Positions 35,110 through 43,327 of a stretch of DNA of 64,000 nt are shown piece after piece (positions within the stretch are counted from its first letter, which is position 1; each line of letters opens with the position of its first letter). The position numbers and the translations under genes are program-made. The notes beneath the pieces are model-generated. The model saw only the letters and a program-made list of their open reading frames with translations, made no database searches and was not told the origin of the DNA. This stretch comes from JAFIHK01 sp041441455 (GTDB lineage: Bacteria; Bacteroidota; Bacteroidia; Bacteroidales; UBA932): the NCBI GenBank assembly GCA_041441455.1, contig JASDTB010000045.1:13682-77681 (forward strand), written 5' to 3'.

Positions 35110-35331
35110 ATGGCATTAAAAGGAGCTATAGTAGTTGACACAGAAAGATGCAAGGGATGCAGTGTATGCCTTGTTAATTGTCCTACTAAAACTATTGCTT
35201 TGGCGAAAGAGGTTAACAGCAAGGGTTACAACTTTGCCTACATGGCCGCACCGGAAAATTGCACCGGTTGTACCAATTGTGCGGTCGTTTGTCCCGACAC
35301 GGTAATAACTGTCTACAGAGTAAAAGTTTAA
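35110..35331 (+). CDS. 2x[4Fe-4S] ferredoxin subunit (delta) of 2-oxoacid oxidoreductase
   Basis: The 73-residue protein has two 4Fe-4S motifs: CKGCSVCLVNCP (residues 14-25) and CTGCTNCAVVCPD (about 50-62). It is the small iron-sulphur subunit (VorD/KorD type) that carries electrons from the TPP subunit to free ferredoxin. It is 22 bases before the alpha subunit. A -7-like TATTTTTG at 35072-35079 may start this operon independently of the CoA ligase. Confidence 0.93.
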   Translation: MALKGAIVVDTERCKGCSVCLVNCPTKTIALAKEVNSKGYNFAYMAAPENCTGCTNCAVVCPDTVITVYRVKV

Positions 35332-35353
35332 TTGAAATAACTGAAATTAAGAT

Positions 35354-36430
35354 ATGGCAGAAAAGATTTTATTAAAAGGTAACGAAGCCATCGCACTAGG
35401 TGCTATCCACTGTGGTTGCGACGGATATTTCGGCTACCCTATCACTCCACAGTCAGAGATTATGGAGACTCTTATGGAAGAGAAACCATGGGAAACTACC
35501 GGAATGGTAGTTCTACAGGCAGAGAGTGAAACCTCATCTATCAATATGGTTTATGGTGGTGCCTCTTGCGGTAAAAAGGTTATGACTTCATCAAGCAGCC
35601 CTGGACTTAGCTTAATGTGCGAAGGTCTTAGCTACCTTGCAGGTGCCGAGTTGCCTTGTCTTGTCGTTAACGTAGTTAGAGGTGGTCCTGGTCTTGGTAC
35701 AATCCAACCCGGTCAAGGTGACTATTTCCAAGCTTGTAAAGGCGGTGGACATGGTGACTACAAAATGATTGTTCTTGCACCATCTTCTGCTCAAGAAATG
35801 TACGATTTCGTAGGTCTAGGTTTTGATCTAGCTTTCAAATACAGAATTCCTTCAATGATTCTTGCCGATGGTGTTGTTGGTCAAATGATGGAAAAGGTAG
35901 AACTTAAACCACAACAACCTAGATGGACAAATGAAGAGATCGTTAAGATGAGTTCTGATTGGGCTACAACTGGTAAGACTCCAAACAGAAAACAAAATGT
36001 TGTAACTTCTCTTGCTCTAGATGCTGTTGTTCACGAAGAGCTTAACCACAAACTACAACAAAAGTATGTTCAAATGGAAGAGGAAGATGTTCGTTTTGAA
36101 ACTCTTCATTGCGAAGATGCAGAACATGTAATCGTAGCATATGGCTGTATGGCTCGTATCTGCGAAAGCACAGTTGAGCAAGCAAGAAAAGAGGGTATCA
36201 AACTTGGCCTTCTTCGTCCAATAACACTCTCTCCATTTCCTAGAAAAGAGATCGACAGACTTGTTCCACAACTTAAATCAATGATGTCTGTTGAGCTAAG
36301 CGCAGGTCAAATGCTAGAAGATGTTAAACTAGTTGTAAACGGACGTATTCCTGTTAATTTCTTTGGTCGTCTAGGCGGTATCGTTCCGTCTCCTGAAGAG
36401 GTTCTGGAAGCATTCAAGAAATCAATCTAA
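35354..36430 (+). CDS. vorB: 2-oxoacid:ferredoxin oxidoreductase alpha subunit, VorB type
   Basis: The 358-residue subunit starts LLKGNEAIALGAIHCGCDGY and has FGYPITPQSEIMETLM, the pyrimidine-side TPP domain. QAESETSSINMVYGGASCGK and MTSSSSPGLSLMCEGLSYLA follow, as in VorB/KorA. Unlike the fused gamma-alpha KorA of about 610 residues found in many Bacteroidetes, the gamma subunit here is separate. The four-gene order (delta, alpha, beta, gamma) is that of branched-chain or 2-oxoglutarate enzymes. The substrate cannot be fixed, so the symbol reflects subunit type only. Confidence 0.88.
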   Translation: MAEKILLKGNEAIALGAIHCGCDGYFGYPITPQSEIMETLMEEKPWETTGMVVLQAESETSSINMVYGGASCGKKVMTSSSSPGLSLMCEGLSYLAGAELPCLVVNVVRGGPGLGTIQPGQGDYFQACKGGGHGDYKMIVLAPSSAQEMYDFVGLGFDLAFKYRIPSMILADGVVGQMMEKVELKPQQPRWTNEEIVKMSSDWATTGKTPNRKQNVVTSLALDAVVHEELNHKLQQKYVQMEEEDVRFETLHCEDAEHVIVAYGCMARICESTVEQARKEGIKLGLLRPITLSPFPRKEIDRLVPQLKSMMSVELSAGQMLEDVKLVVNGRIPVNFFGRLGGIVPSPEEVLEAFKKSI

Positions 36431-36448
36431 CTAAAAGCAGGAATCACA

Positions 36449-37210
36449 ATGGATATAAAAGATATTATCAAACCAGAAAACAGAGTTTATGCTAAAACTC
36501 CTGTTCTCACCAGCAATGTGATGCACTACTGCCCTGGTTGCTCACACGGAACAGTTCATAAACTGATTGCCGAAATCGTTGACGAAATGGGCATTCAAGA
36601 ACAAACAATTGGAATATCACCTGTAGGATGTGCAGTATTTGCATACAACTATGTTGATATAGACTGGCAACAAGCTGCGCATGGTAGAGCTCCTGCACTA
36701 GCAACCGCAACAAAAAGACTTCATCCAGAAAAGTATGTATTCACATACCAAGGTGATGGTGACTTAGCTTCTATTGGAACAGCAGAAATTATGCATGCTT
36801 GTAACAGAGGTGAAAACATTGTTGTAATTTTTATCAATAATGCAATCTATGGTATGACCGGAGGACAAATGGCTCCTACTACTCTTGAAGGAATGGTTAC
36901 TGCAACTACTCCTTACGGAAGAAGAGCAGATCTAAATGGTTATCCTATGAAAATTACTGAACTTATCGCTCAGCTTGAAGGTACTTGTTTTGTTACTCGT
37001 CAATCTGTTCAAAATCCTGGTTCTGTAAGAAAGGCGAAAAAAGCAATTAAAAAAGCTTTTGAAAACTCAATGATGAACAAAGGAACCTCTTTTGTTGAAA
37101 TCGTAAGCGCATGTAACTCTGGCTGGAAACTTAGCCCTGTTAAAGCGAACGAATGGATGGAGCAAAATATGTTTCCTTTCTATCAACTTGGAGATATTAA
37201 AGACAGATAA
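36449..37210 (+). CDS. vorA: 2-oxoacid:ferredoxin oxidoreductase beta subunit (TPP-binding)
   Basis: The 253-residue subunit has MHYCPGCSHGTVHKLIAEI (a Cys-containing N-terminus), GISPVGCAVFAYNYVD, the TPP-Mg motif in YQGDGDLASIGTAEIMHA (GDGD...) and VIFINNAIYGMTGGQMAPTT. It holds the pyrophosphate side of TPP and forms the active site with the alpha subunit. It is 18 bases after alpha and 14 before gamma. Confidence 0.92.
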   Translation: MDIKDIIKPENRVYAKTPVLTSNVMHYCPGCSHGTVHKLIAEIVDEMGIQEQTIGISPVGCAVFAYNYVDIDWQQAAHGRAPALATATKRLHPEKYVFTYQGDGDLASIGTAEIMHACNRGENIVVIFINNAIYGMTGGQMAPTTLEGMVTATTPYGRRADLNGYPMKITELIAQLEGTCFVTRQSVQNPGSVRKAKKAIKKAFENSMMNKGTSFVEIVSACNSGWKLSPVKANEWMEQNMFPFYQLGDIKDR

Positions 37211-37224
37211 AAAAGTAAATCAAT

Positions 37225-37776
37225 ATGAAAGAAGAATTAATTATAGCAGGTTTCGGAGGTCAAGGTGTGCTCTCAATGGGTAAAATCCTTGCTTACTCAG
37301 GAATCATGCAGGATCAAGAAGTTACCTGGATGCCTTCATACGGACCAGAGATGAGAGGTGGTACTGCTAACGTATCTGTAATTATCAGTGATAAGAAGAT
37401 CAGTTCACCTATCTTAAGCAGATTTGATTCTGCAATCATTCTTAACCAGCAGTCTCTTGATAAATTTGAAAGTCAAGTTAAGCCAGGCGGTCTTCTGATT
37501 TATGATCCAAATGGAATCTCTAGACATCCAGTTAGAAAAGATATTACGGTTTGTTCTATTTCGGCCGTAGATGAAAGTGCTGCACTTGGTAATTCAAAGG
37601 CTTACAACATGGTAGTACTTGGAGCTTACTTGAAAAAGAAGCCTATTGTTAGCCTTGAAAATGTAATCAAAGGGTTAAAGAAATCTATCCCCGAAAGACA
37701 CCACGGACTTATTCCTATGAATGAGAAAGCCATACAAGTTGGTATGGAAAAGGTGGTTGACATTAACACTCTTTAA
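37225..37776 (+). CDS. 2-oxoacid:ferredoxin oxidoreductase gamma subunit
   Basis: The 183-residue subunit begins ELIIAGFGGQGVLSMGKIL, the hallmark of the gamma domain that binds CoA. It continues TWMPSYGPEMRGGTANVSVI. It is the last gene of the fermentation operon, followed by a terminator at 37797. Together the four subunits oxidise a 2-oxoacid plus CoA to acyl-CoA and CO2, reducing ferredoxin; the upstream ligase would turn the acyl-CoA into ATP. Confidence 0.93.
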   Translation: MKEELIIAGFGGQGVLSMGKILAYSGIMQDQEVTWMPSYGPEMRGGTANVSVIISDKKISSPILSRFDSAIILNQQSLDKFESQVKPGGLLIYDPNGISRHPVRKDITVCSISAVDESAALGNSKAYNMVVLGAYLKKKPIVSLENVIKGLKKSIPERHHGLIPMNEKAIQVGMEKVVDINTL

Positions 37777-37796
37777 ATTATTTTTTCAATATCTAT

Positions 37797-37830
37797 AAGC
37801 TCCCGCTTTTTAAAAGTGGGAGCTTTTGTT
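37797..37830 (+). terminator. Terminator after the oxidoreductase operon
   Basis: AAGCTCCCGCTTTT pairs with AAAAGTGGGAGCTT (one G-T pair), with the 3' arm leading into TTTTG. It closes the operon running from 32808 or 35110. Confidence 0.75.
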
Positions 37831-37860
37831 GTATAATCAATTATTAATTTATTATCTTTG
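37829..37860 (+). promoter_or_regulatory. Promoter for the zapA-region genes
   Basis: TTG at 37829-37831, a 21-base spacer and TATCTTTG (37853-37860) fit the Bacteroidetes promoter. The next ATG is at 37879, giving a leader of about 12-15 bases. Confidence 0.5.
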
Positions 37861-37878
37861 CGAAACCAGAATTGGGTT

Positions 37879-38172
37879 ATGAGTGAAAATTATCAAATAG
37901 TAATAAACGGGCTTAAGCAGAAGATAGAGGTTATTATCTCTAGATACGAGCAAGTTATTGCCGAAAATGAAAAATTACGTACAGAACTCGATAACTGTAA
38001 GTACGAACTTGAAACCAAAATAAGTAAAGAAAAGGAACTAGAAAAGAAAGTAAACAATCTACAGCTGGTTGAGGCATTCAAATCCTCTTCGGCAGATGTT
38101 AAGGAGGCAAAACAGAAGATTGCCAGACTTGTAAAAGAGATAGACAAGTGTATTGCTTTATTAAATGATTAG
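37879..38172 (+). CDS. Small coiled-coil protein upstream of zapA
   Basis: The 97-residue protein is almost entirely predicted coiled coil (VIISRYEQVIAENEKLRTEL and onward), with heptad Leu/Ile and many Glu and Lys. The ATG at 37879 was chosen because it follows the promoter at 37853. Its stop is 7 bases before the zapA start. Size and composition resemble ZapB-like division factors, so a ZapA partner role is plausible but inferred only from position and coiled-coil content. Confidence 0.7.
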   Translation: MSENYQIVINGLKQKIEVIISRYEQVIAENEKLRTELDNCKYELETKISKEKELEKKVNNLQLVEAFKSSSADVKEAKQKIARLVKEIDKCIALLND

Positions 38173-38179
38173 CTGCAGT

Positions 38180-38473
38180 ATGGAACAACAATCAATTCAT
38201 ATTACTATAGCAGAGAGAGTTTACCCTCTTAGAATAGCTGCTCAAGATGAGGAGAAGATAAGAGCCGCTGCAAAGCTGATCAACGAAAAAGTTGATTTAT
38301 ACAGAAAGAAATATTCAAATAGAGACATCCAAGATGCATTATCGATGGCTCTTTTACAGTTTGTTATTCGATTGCTAGAGGCTGAAAAAAGGGAAGAATC
38401 TTCTCAGATCATTGCAGATCTTAAGTCTCTCGACCATCTTCTCGAAGAGTATATAGAGAACAATATTGCCTGA
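38180..38473 (+). CDS. zapA: Cell division protein ZapA
   Basis: ZapA bundles FtsZ filaments at the division ring. The 97-residue protein begins MEQQSIHITIAERVYPLRIA and has the conserved DEEKIRAAAKLINEKVDLYR, then a long helix (DALSMALLQFVIRLLEAEKR) for tetramer formation. The ATG at 38180 is preferred over an in-frame ATG at 38165, which would overlap the upstream gene. It ends in TGA. A structured RNA follows directly, as zapA and 6S RNA do in many bacteria. Confidence 0.9.
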   Translation: MEQQSIHITIAERVYPLRIAAQDEEKIRAAAKLINEKVDLYRKKYSNRDIQDALSMALLQFVIRLLEAEKREESSQIIADLKSLDHLLEEYIENNIA

Positions 38474-38484
38474 AGCGCTGTTAT

Positions 38485-38681
38485 TAAATATAGCCGTCGG
38501 TCAAAAGCTCTTTGCCAAAATCAACATTTTAAACATGCCGAGTGACCGACCTTCAAAAACAGGCCTTTTTACCCTTAGGGGGATTCCGTTTACGGGACGT
38601 TGGACGTTTGCGAAACCAAATCGGAGCTCAAATCTTATTATTTAAGATTTTTGTTAAACAGCTGATCGACGGCTTTTTTTA
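38485..38681 (+). ncRNA. ssrS: Candidate 6S RNA (ssrS)
   Basis: Between zapA and rny lies a structured, non-coding stretch. GCCGTCGGTC (38493-38502) pairs with GATCGACGGC (38664-38673) as a 10-base closing stem with one G-T wobble, followed by seven T. Inside, AGCT (38506-38509) can pair with AGCT (38625-38628) and CCGA (38538-38541) with TCGG (38621-38624), nested in order and leaving a large open region. This is the long-hairpin-with-bubble plan of 6S RNA, which binds RNA polymerase. The zapA neighbourhood is also typical. The exact 5' end is not known, and another structured RNA is possible. Confidence 0.6.
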
Positions 38682-38716
38682 GAACAAAAAAACAACATAT
38701 ATATACCTAAAGACAG

Positions 38717-40252
38717 ATGGAAATAGTTTTATCAATCCTGCTCCCGGCCATATTAAGTTTCGGAATAGCATATTATATCACCACAAACATTGTACTAAAG
38801 AAAAAGCGAGAAGAGATAATCAAATGCGCTGAACAAGATGGAGAAAATATCAAGAAGGAGAAGATTTTCCAAGCCAAAGAGAAATTTTTACAATTAAAGT
38901 CAGAACACGAACAACAAATATTAGAGAAAAACAATGTAGTTATTCAAGCTGAAAACAGAATTAAGCAAAAAGAACTTATTGTTAATCAACAAAATTCAGA
39001 ATTACAAAAGAAACAAAAAGAGGTTGATTCTATTCGTGAAAATCTTAAAAACCAATTAGAACTGCTTGATAAAAAAAGCGAAGAGTACGAAAAACTCAAG
39101 CACGAAGCAATTCAAAAAATAGAAAATATTGCAGGAATGTCTGCTGTTGACGCTAAAAATCAATTAGTTGAAACAATGAAAGCCGAAGCCAAAACACAAG
39201 CAATGTCATACATTAGTGAGGTGATGGATGAAGCACGACTAACTGCAAGTAAAGAGGCTAAAAGAATAGTTATCAACACTATTCAAAGAATTGCTCCAGA
39301 AACTGCAATTGAAAATGCGGTAACTGTATTTAACATAGAGAGTGACGAAATCAAAGGAAGAATTATCGGACGTGAAGGTCGTAACATCAGAGCCCTGGAG
39401 GCAGCTACAGGAGTCGAGATAGTTGTAGACGATACACCTGAGGCAATTCTTCTTTCTGCTTTTGACCCTGTAAGAAGAGAGGTTGCAAGACTTGCTCTTC
39501 ATCAGTTAGTAACTGACGGCCGTATTCACCCAGCACGTATCGAAGAGGTTGTTGCTAAGGTTCAAAAACAGCTCGAAGACGAGATTATGGAAACTGGTAA
39601 GAGAACTTGTATCGACTTGGGAATACATGGTCTTCATGCTGAGTTAATCCGTTTAATTGGTCGAATGAAATATCGTTCTTCTTATGGTCAAAACCTTCTT
39701 CAACACTCAAGAGAGGTTGCCAATATCTGTGCAACTATGGCTTCTGAATTAGGTTTGAATCCAAAAACAGCTAAAAGAGCTGGTTTACTCCATGATATTG
39801 GAAAAGTTTCTGACGAGGATCCAGAATTACCACATGCTATTCTTGGTATGAAACTAGCCGAGAAATATAAAGAGAAACCTGAAATTTGCAATGCAATTGG
39901 TGCTCACCACGAAGAGGTAGAGATGACATCTTTAATATCTCCATTGGTTCTTGTAAGTGACGCGATATCTGGTGCTAGACCTGGTGCTAGAAGAGAGGTT
40001 ATAGAGTCATATATCAAACGTCTTAAAGAGATGGAAGATCTTGCTCAATCTTATCCAGGAGTTACAAAAACATATGCAATCCAAGCTGGTAGAGAGCTTA
40101 GAGTAATTGTTGGCAGTGAACAGGTTTCGGATCAAGATTCTGAGAAACTTTCATTAGATATAGCTAAAAAGATTCAGGATGAAATGGTTTACCCTGGTCA
40201 AGTTAAGATTACTGTAATTAGAGAGACAAGGTCAGTAAGCTTTGCTAAATAA
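38717..40252 (+). CDS. rny: Ribonuclease Y
   Basis: The 511-residue endoribonuclease starts mRNA decay at the membrane. It has an N-terminal transmembrane helix (VLSILLPAILSFGIAYYITT), a long coiled coil (about 30-150), a KH domain with GRIIGREGRNIRALEAATGV, and an HD domain with LLQHSREVANICATMA, AGLLHDIGKVSDEDP (HD) and NAIGAHHEEVEM. Length matches the family. It follows the candidate 6S RNA and is ended by a strong terminator. Confidence 0.97.
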   Translation: MEIVLSILLPAILSFGIAYYITTNIVLKKKREEIIKCAEQDGENIKKEKIFQAKEKFLQLKSEHEQQILEKNNVVIQAENRIKQKELIVNQQNSELQKKQKEVDSIRENLKNQLELLDKKSEEYEKLKHEAIQKIENIAGMSAVDAKNQLVETMKAEAKTQAMSYISEVMDEARLTASKEAKRIVINTIQRIAPETAIENAVTVFNIESDEIKGRIIGREGRNIRALEAATGVEIVVDDTPEAILLSAFDPVRREVARLALHQLVTDGRIHPARIEEVVAKVQKQLEDEIMETGKRTCIDLGIHGLHAELIRLIGRMKYRSSYGQNLLQHSREVANICATMASELGLNPKTAKRAGLLHDIGKVSDEDPELPHAILGMKLAEKYKEKPEICNAIGAHHEEVEMTSLISPLVLVSDAISGARPGARREVIESYIKRLKEMEDLAQSYPGVTKTYAIQAGRELRVIVGSEQVSDQDSEKLSLDIAKKIQDEMVYPGQVKITVIRETRSVSFAK

Positions 40253-40323
40253 GGAGAGCCTTATCTTTAAAAAAGGTATTCATTTTAAATTGTACTTTAG
40301 TTTCATCTAGAAACTTTAAAATA

Positions 40324-40372
40324 AAACAAGCCCGAAAAGTTGAATTAAATCACTTTTCGGGCTTGTTTTTTA
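40324..40372. terminator. Strong terminator between rny and guaC
   Basis: A 17-base perfect stem (AAACAAGCCCGAAAAGT with ACTTTTCGGGCTTGTTT, 40324-40340 with 40352-40368) with an 11-base loop leads into T-rich DNA. A-rich sequence on the other side suggests it also serves the convergent guaC. Confidence 0.9.
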
Positions 40373-40415
40373 AGGCATATTTTATTACAAATACAATTTC
40401 TAAACCTATTAATAT

Positions 40416-41453
40416 TTATTTATAGATCTGATTCTCTTGCTCTGCTACTCGTATAAATGTTGTTCTTTTTGAAAGTTCCTTTAATTGTGATGCTCCAACA
40501 TATGTACATGTGCTCCTTATACCACCTAGTATATCGAGAACTGTGTCATCTACTTTGCCTTTATATGTTACATGGACAGTCTTTCCCTCACTTGCTCTGT
40601 ATTCAGCAACACCTCCTGAGTGTTTTTTCATTGCAGTTGCACTGCTCATTCCATAAAACATTTTATACTTTTCTCCATTTTTCTCAACGATCTCTCCCCC
40701 ACTCTCATCATGACCAGCCAACATTCCTCCAAGCATTACAAAGTCTGCACCTGCACCAAAAGCTTTTGCTACATCTCCCGGAGTTGTACATCCACCATCG
40801 CTTACAATTAATCCACCTAATCCATGGGCAGCATCAGCACACTCTATAATTGCAGAAAGTTGAGGATAGCCAACACCAGTTTTAACACGTGTAGTACAAA
40901 CAGATCCTGGGCCTATTCCTACTTTTATAATGTCTGCACCAGCTAATAGTAACTCTTCAACCATCTCGCCTGTAACTACGTTTCCTGCGATGATTATTTT
41001 ATCATTAAACTTCTTTCTTGTCCTTTTTACAAATTCCACAAAGTGTTCCGAATAACCATTTGCAACGTCTATACATATGAATTTAAGTTTAGAATTCAAT
41101 TCAAAAATCTGAGATATTTTTTCAAAATCGGCGTTTCCAGTACCAGTACTTACGGCTATATGGTTCTCAATTCCTTCTGGTGCTTTATGTAAGAAATCAC
41201 GCCATTCATCAATTGTATAATGTTTATGAATTGCCGTAAACATTTCGTGTTTGAATAAAGCTAATGCCATTTGAAAAGTGCCAACAGTATCCATATTTGC
41301 TGCCATTACAGGTACTCCCGACCACTCAGTTTTCGTATGTAGCATCTTAAATGTTCTTTGCAATTTTACTTGTGAACGACTTTTAAGAGTTGATCTTTTT
41401 GGTCTGAACATCACATCTTTAAATCCGAGTTTGATATCGTACTCTATTCTCAT
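40416..41453 (-). CDS. guaC: GMP reductase
   Basis: The 345-residue TIM-barrel enzyme converts GMP to IMP. It has VMAANMDTVGTFQMA, CIDVANGYSEHFVEF, the catalytic loop IKVGIGPGSVCTTRVKTG with its Cys, and the flap MFYGMSSATAMKKHSG. No CBS pair is present, and the VANGY and MSSATAM motifs favour GuaC over IMP dehydrogenase. A -7 element lies at 41467-41474. It is convergent with rny. Confidence 0.92.
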   Translation of the reverse strand: MRIEYDIKLGFKDVMFRPKRSTLKSRSQVKLQRTFKMLHTKTEWSGVPVMAANMDTVGTFQMALALFKHEMFTAIHKHYTIDEWRDFLHKAPEGIENHIAVSTGTGNADFEKISQIFELNSKLKFICIDVANGYSEHFVEFVKRTRKKFNDKIIIAGNVVTGEMVEELLLAGADIIKVGIGPGSVCTTRVKTGVGYPQLSAIIECADAAHGLGGLIVSDGGCTTPGDVAKAFGAGADFVMLGGMLAGHDESGGEIVEKNGEKYKMFYGMSSATAMKKHSGGVAEYRASEGKTVHVTYKGKVDDTVLDILGGIRSTCTYVGASQLKELSKRTTFIRVAEQENQIYK

Positions 41454-41466
41454 GCTTTTTTTTCTT

Positions 41467-41474
41467 CAAAGATA
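41467..41474 (-). promoter_or_regulatory. Promoter -7 element for guaC
   Basis: On the minus strand TATCTTTG matches TAnnTTTG exactly, 13 bases before the guaC ATG at 41453. A short A-rich leader follows. Confidence 0.5.
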
Positions 41475-41543
41475 GCGATTAAATATTTTAAACCAATTGT
41501 TGCAAATGGAGTCTATCTTGTAAACTAATTATAGATAACCAAA

Positions 41544-42275
41544 ATGAAAAAACTACTTTTGATTTTGGCAGTAATTTTATCTGCCAGTACCTTTTCAACT
41601 GTGAACGCTCAGACAAAAGAGCAAGATGCAGAAATCACCTCTGACGTTCCTGCTTTAAAGTCATTTCACAGAATTATTTTCCCAATGTGGCACAAAGCTT
41701 ACCCAGCTAAAGATGTTGAGATGCTTAAAGGATTTATTCCTCAGATCAAAGCAAACATGGAAAAGATCAATGCTACAAAGCTTCCTGGTATATTGAGAGA
41801 GAAAGAGGCTAAATGGAACTCAGAACTTGTAAAATTTAATGCAACAGCTGCTGACTATTACAAAGCTTGTGAAGAGAATAATTCAGAGGCAATATTAAAA
41901 GCTGCTGAAGAGTTTCACAGAGCTTATGAAGCTATGAATAGAGCTGTAAAACCATTTGTTAAAGAGATGGATGAGTACCACCAAACTCTTTATGTAATCT
42001 ACCATAAGTATTTGACTGACAAAGATTATGCATCAATGTTAGCTGTTTCAGAAAAATTTGTTGCTCAAGCAGATGCGATGACTAAAGCTCAAAAAGATCG
42101 TTTAGACAAGAGATTAAAAGACAAAGCTCCTAAGTATTATGATCTTTCTCAACAACTTAAAGAAGCTACAGAGAAATTTGCTACAGAACTAAAAGGCGAC
42201 AACGCTAAGAATAAAGAGGCTGCGCTTGAAAAAGTACACAACATCTACAAAAAATTAGAGGTTGTTTTTGAATAG
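41544..42275 (+). CDS. Secreted helical protein with duplicated three-His motif
   Basis: The 243-residue protein has a signal peptide (about 1-22, ending VNAQ). The rest is helical and contains an internal duplication about 104 residues apart. FHRIIFPMWHKAYPAKD (His42, His50) is echoed by YHQTLYVIYHKYLTDKD (His146, His154), sharing H-x7-HK-x4-KD. NSEAILKAAEEFHRAY (His125) is echoed by NKEAALEKVHNIY (His232). Each repeat thus has three His. This suggests a two-domain helical bundle binding metal or haem in the periplasm. I recognise no named family. It is a single-gene unit with its own terminator. Confidence 0.7.
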   Translation: MKKLLLILAVILSASTFSTVNAQTKEQDAEITSDVPALKSFHRIIFPMWHKAYPAKDVEMLKGFIPQIKANMEKINATKLPGILREKEAKWNSELVKFNATAADYYKACEENNSEAILKAAEEFHRAYEAMNRAVKPFVKEMDEYHQTLYVIYHKYLTDKDYASMLAVSEKFVAQADAMTKAQKDRLDKRLKDKAPKYYDLSQQLKEATEKFATELKGDNAKNKEAALEKVHNIYKKLEVVFE

Positions 42276-42296
42276 TTAATGTTTTGTTTATACACT

Positions 42297-42338
42297 GAGC
42301 GGCTATAGGTATTTTCCACCTTAGCCGCTCTTTTTTTG
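42297..42338 (+). terminator. Terminator after the secreted helical protein
   Basis: GAGCGGCTA (42297-42305) pairs with TAGCCGCTC (42322-42330), followed by seven T. Confidence 0.85.
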
Positions 42339-42349
42339 CATTTATTTAG

Positions 42350-42357
42350 TAGTTTTG
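42350..42357 (+). promoter_or_regulatory. Promoter -7 element adjoining the tsaC start codon
   Basis: TAGTTTTG matches TAnnTTTG and ends 4 bases before the ATG at 42362, so the transcript would be leaderless or nearly so. Confidence 0.5.
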
Positions 42358-42361
42358 CAGC

Positions 42362-43327
42362 ATGATTAGTAAAGATATTAATAAGGCCTCTGAGATAATA
42401 AGAGGTGGTGGGTTGGTTGCTTTTCCAACAGAGACGGTTTATGGACTTGGAGCAAATGCTCTTGATAGTAATGCTGTTGCAAAGATTTTCGAAGCCAAAG
42501 AGAGACCTACCTTTGATCCATTAATCGTTCATATCGCAAAAATTGAGGACATTAGTAGATTGTCAATCCAAAAGAGTACTTATATTAATGTATTAGCGGA
42601 AAATTTTTGGCCTGGGCCTTTAACAATAGTGCTTGAAAAGAGTGGTCTTGTTCCAGATTTAGTCACATCAGGTTTAAATACTGTTGGCATAAGAATGCCA
42701 GATAATCCAATTGCTCTTGAGTTAATTAACAAGTCAGGATGCCCTATTGCTGCACCAAGTGCTAATAAGTTCGGAAGAATTAGCCCCACAAAGGCAGAAC
42801 ATGTTCATAAGCAACTACCTTTTTTAGAGTGTATATTAGATGGAGGGGGAACAAAAATTGGAATAGAATCTACTGTTATTAGACTTCATGATGACGGTTT
42901 CCAAATTCTTAGAAATGGCTTTATAACTGAATCAGATTTAATCAAACATGTTCCTAAGTCAAATAAGACTGACGTTAATGAGGTAGAACTTGCCTCTCCA
43001 GGACTATTAAAATCTCACTATAGCCCAGAAAAACCTGTTTATATCAAAGGAAATATCCCTGTTGAGATTGATTATTCAAAAGCAGCTTACCTTTCGTTTT
43101 ATGGCGAAGAGACAAACAAATATAAGTTAGTTGAATATTTGTCAAAGAATCAAAATTTGACTGAAGCAGCTGCAAATTTATTCACAGCTCTTCATACTTT
43201 GGAAGATAGTGATTGTGAGTATATTATTGCAGATCAAGTTCCTATGATTGGTATTGGAAAAGCAATAATGGATCGTCTGTCGAAAGCCTCTTATAGATTC
43301 TTAAATAGTAGTTTAAAATCCGTTTGA
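42362..43327 (+). CDS. L-threonylcarbamoyladenylate synthase (Sua5/TsaC)
   Basis: The enzyme makes threonylcarbamoyl-AMP for t6A37 tRNA modification. The 321-residue protein has the YrdC-domain start GGLVAFPTETVYGLGANAL, KIFEAKERPTFDPLIVHI and CPIAAPSANKFGRISPT, followed by IGIESTVIRL. A C-terminal Sua5 domain (about 210-321, from SPGLLKSHYSPEKPV) makes it the long form. It ends in TGA and overlaps the convergent nucleotidase by 37 bases. Confidence 0.93.
   Translation: MISKDINKASEIIRGGGLVAFPTETVYGLGANALDSNAVAKIFEAKERPTFDPLIVHIAKIEDISRLSIQKSTYINVLAENFWPGPLTIVLEKSGLVPDLVTSGLNTVGIRMPDNPIALELINKSGCPIAAPSANKFGRISPTKAEHVHKQLPFLECILDGGGTKIGIESTVIRLHDDGFQILRNGFITESDLIKHVPKSNKTDVNEVELASPGLLKSHYSPEKPVYIKGNIPVEIDYSKAAYLSFYGEETNKYKLVEYLSKNQNLTEAAANLFTALHTLEDSDCEYIIADQVPMIGIGKAIMDRLSKASYRFLNSSLKSV

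Noticed and set aside
40457..40849. 130-codon open frame opposite guaC
   Set aside because: It lies wholly antisense to a well-conserved enzyme, has odd His/Leu/Gln-rich composition and no family resemblance.
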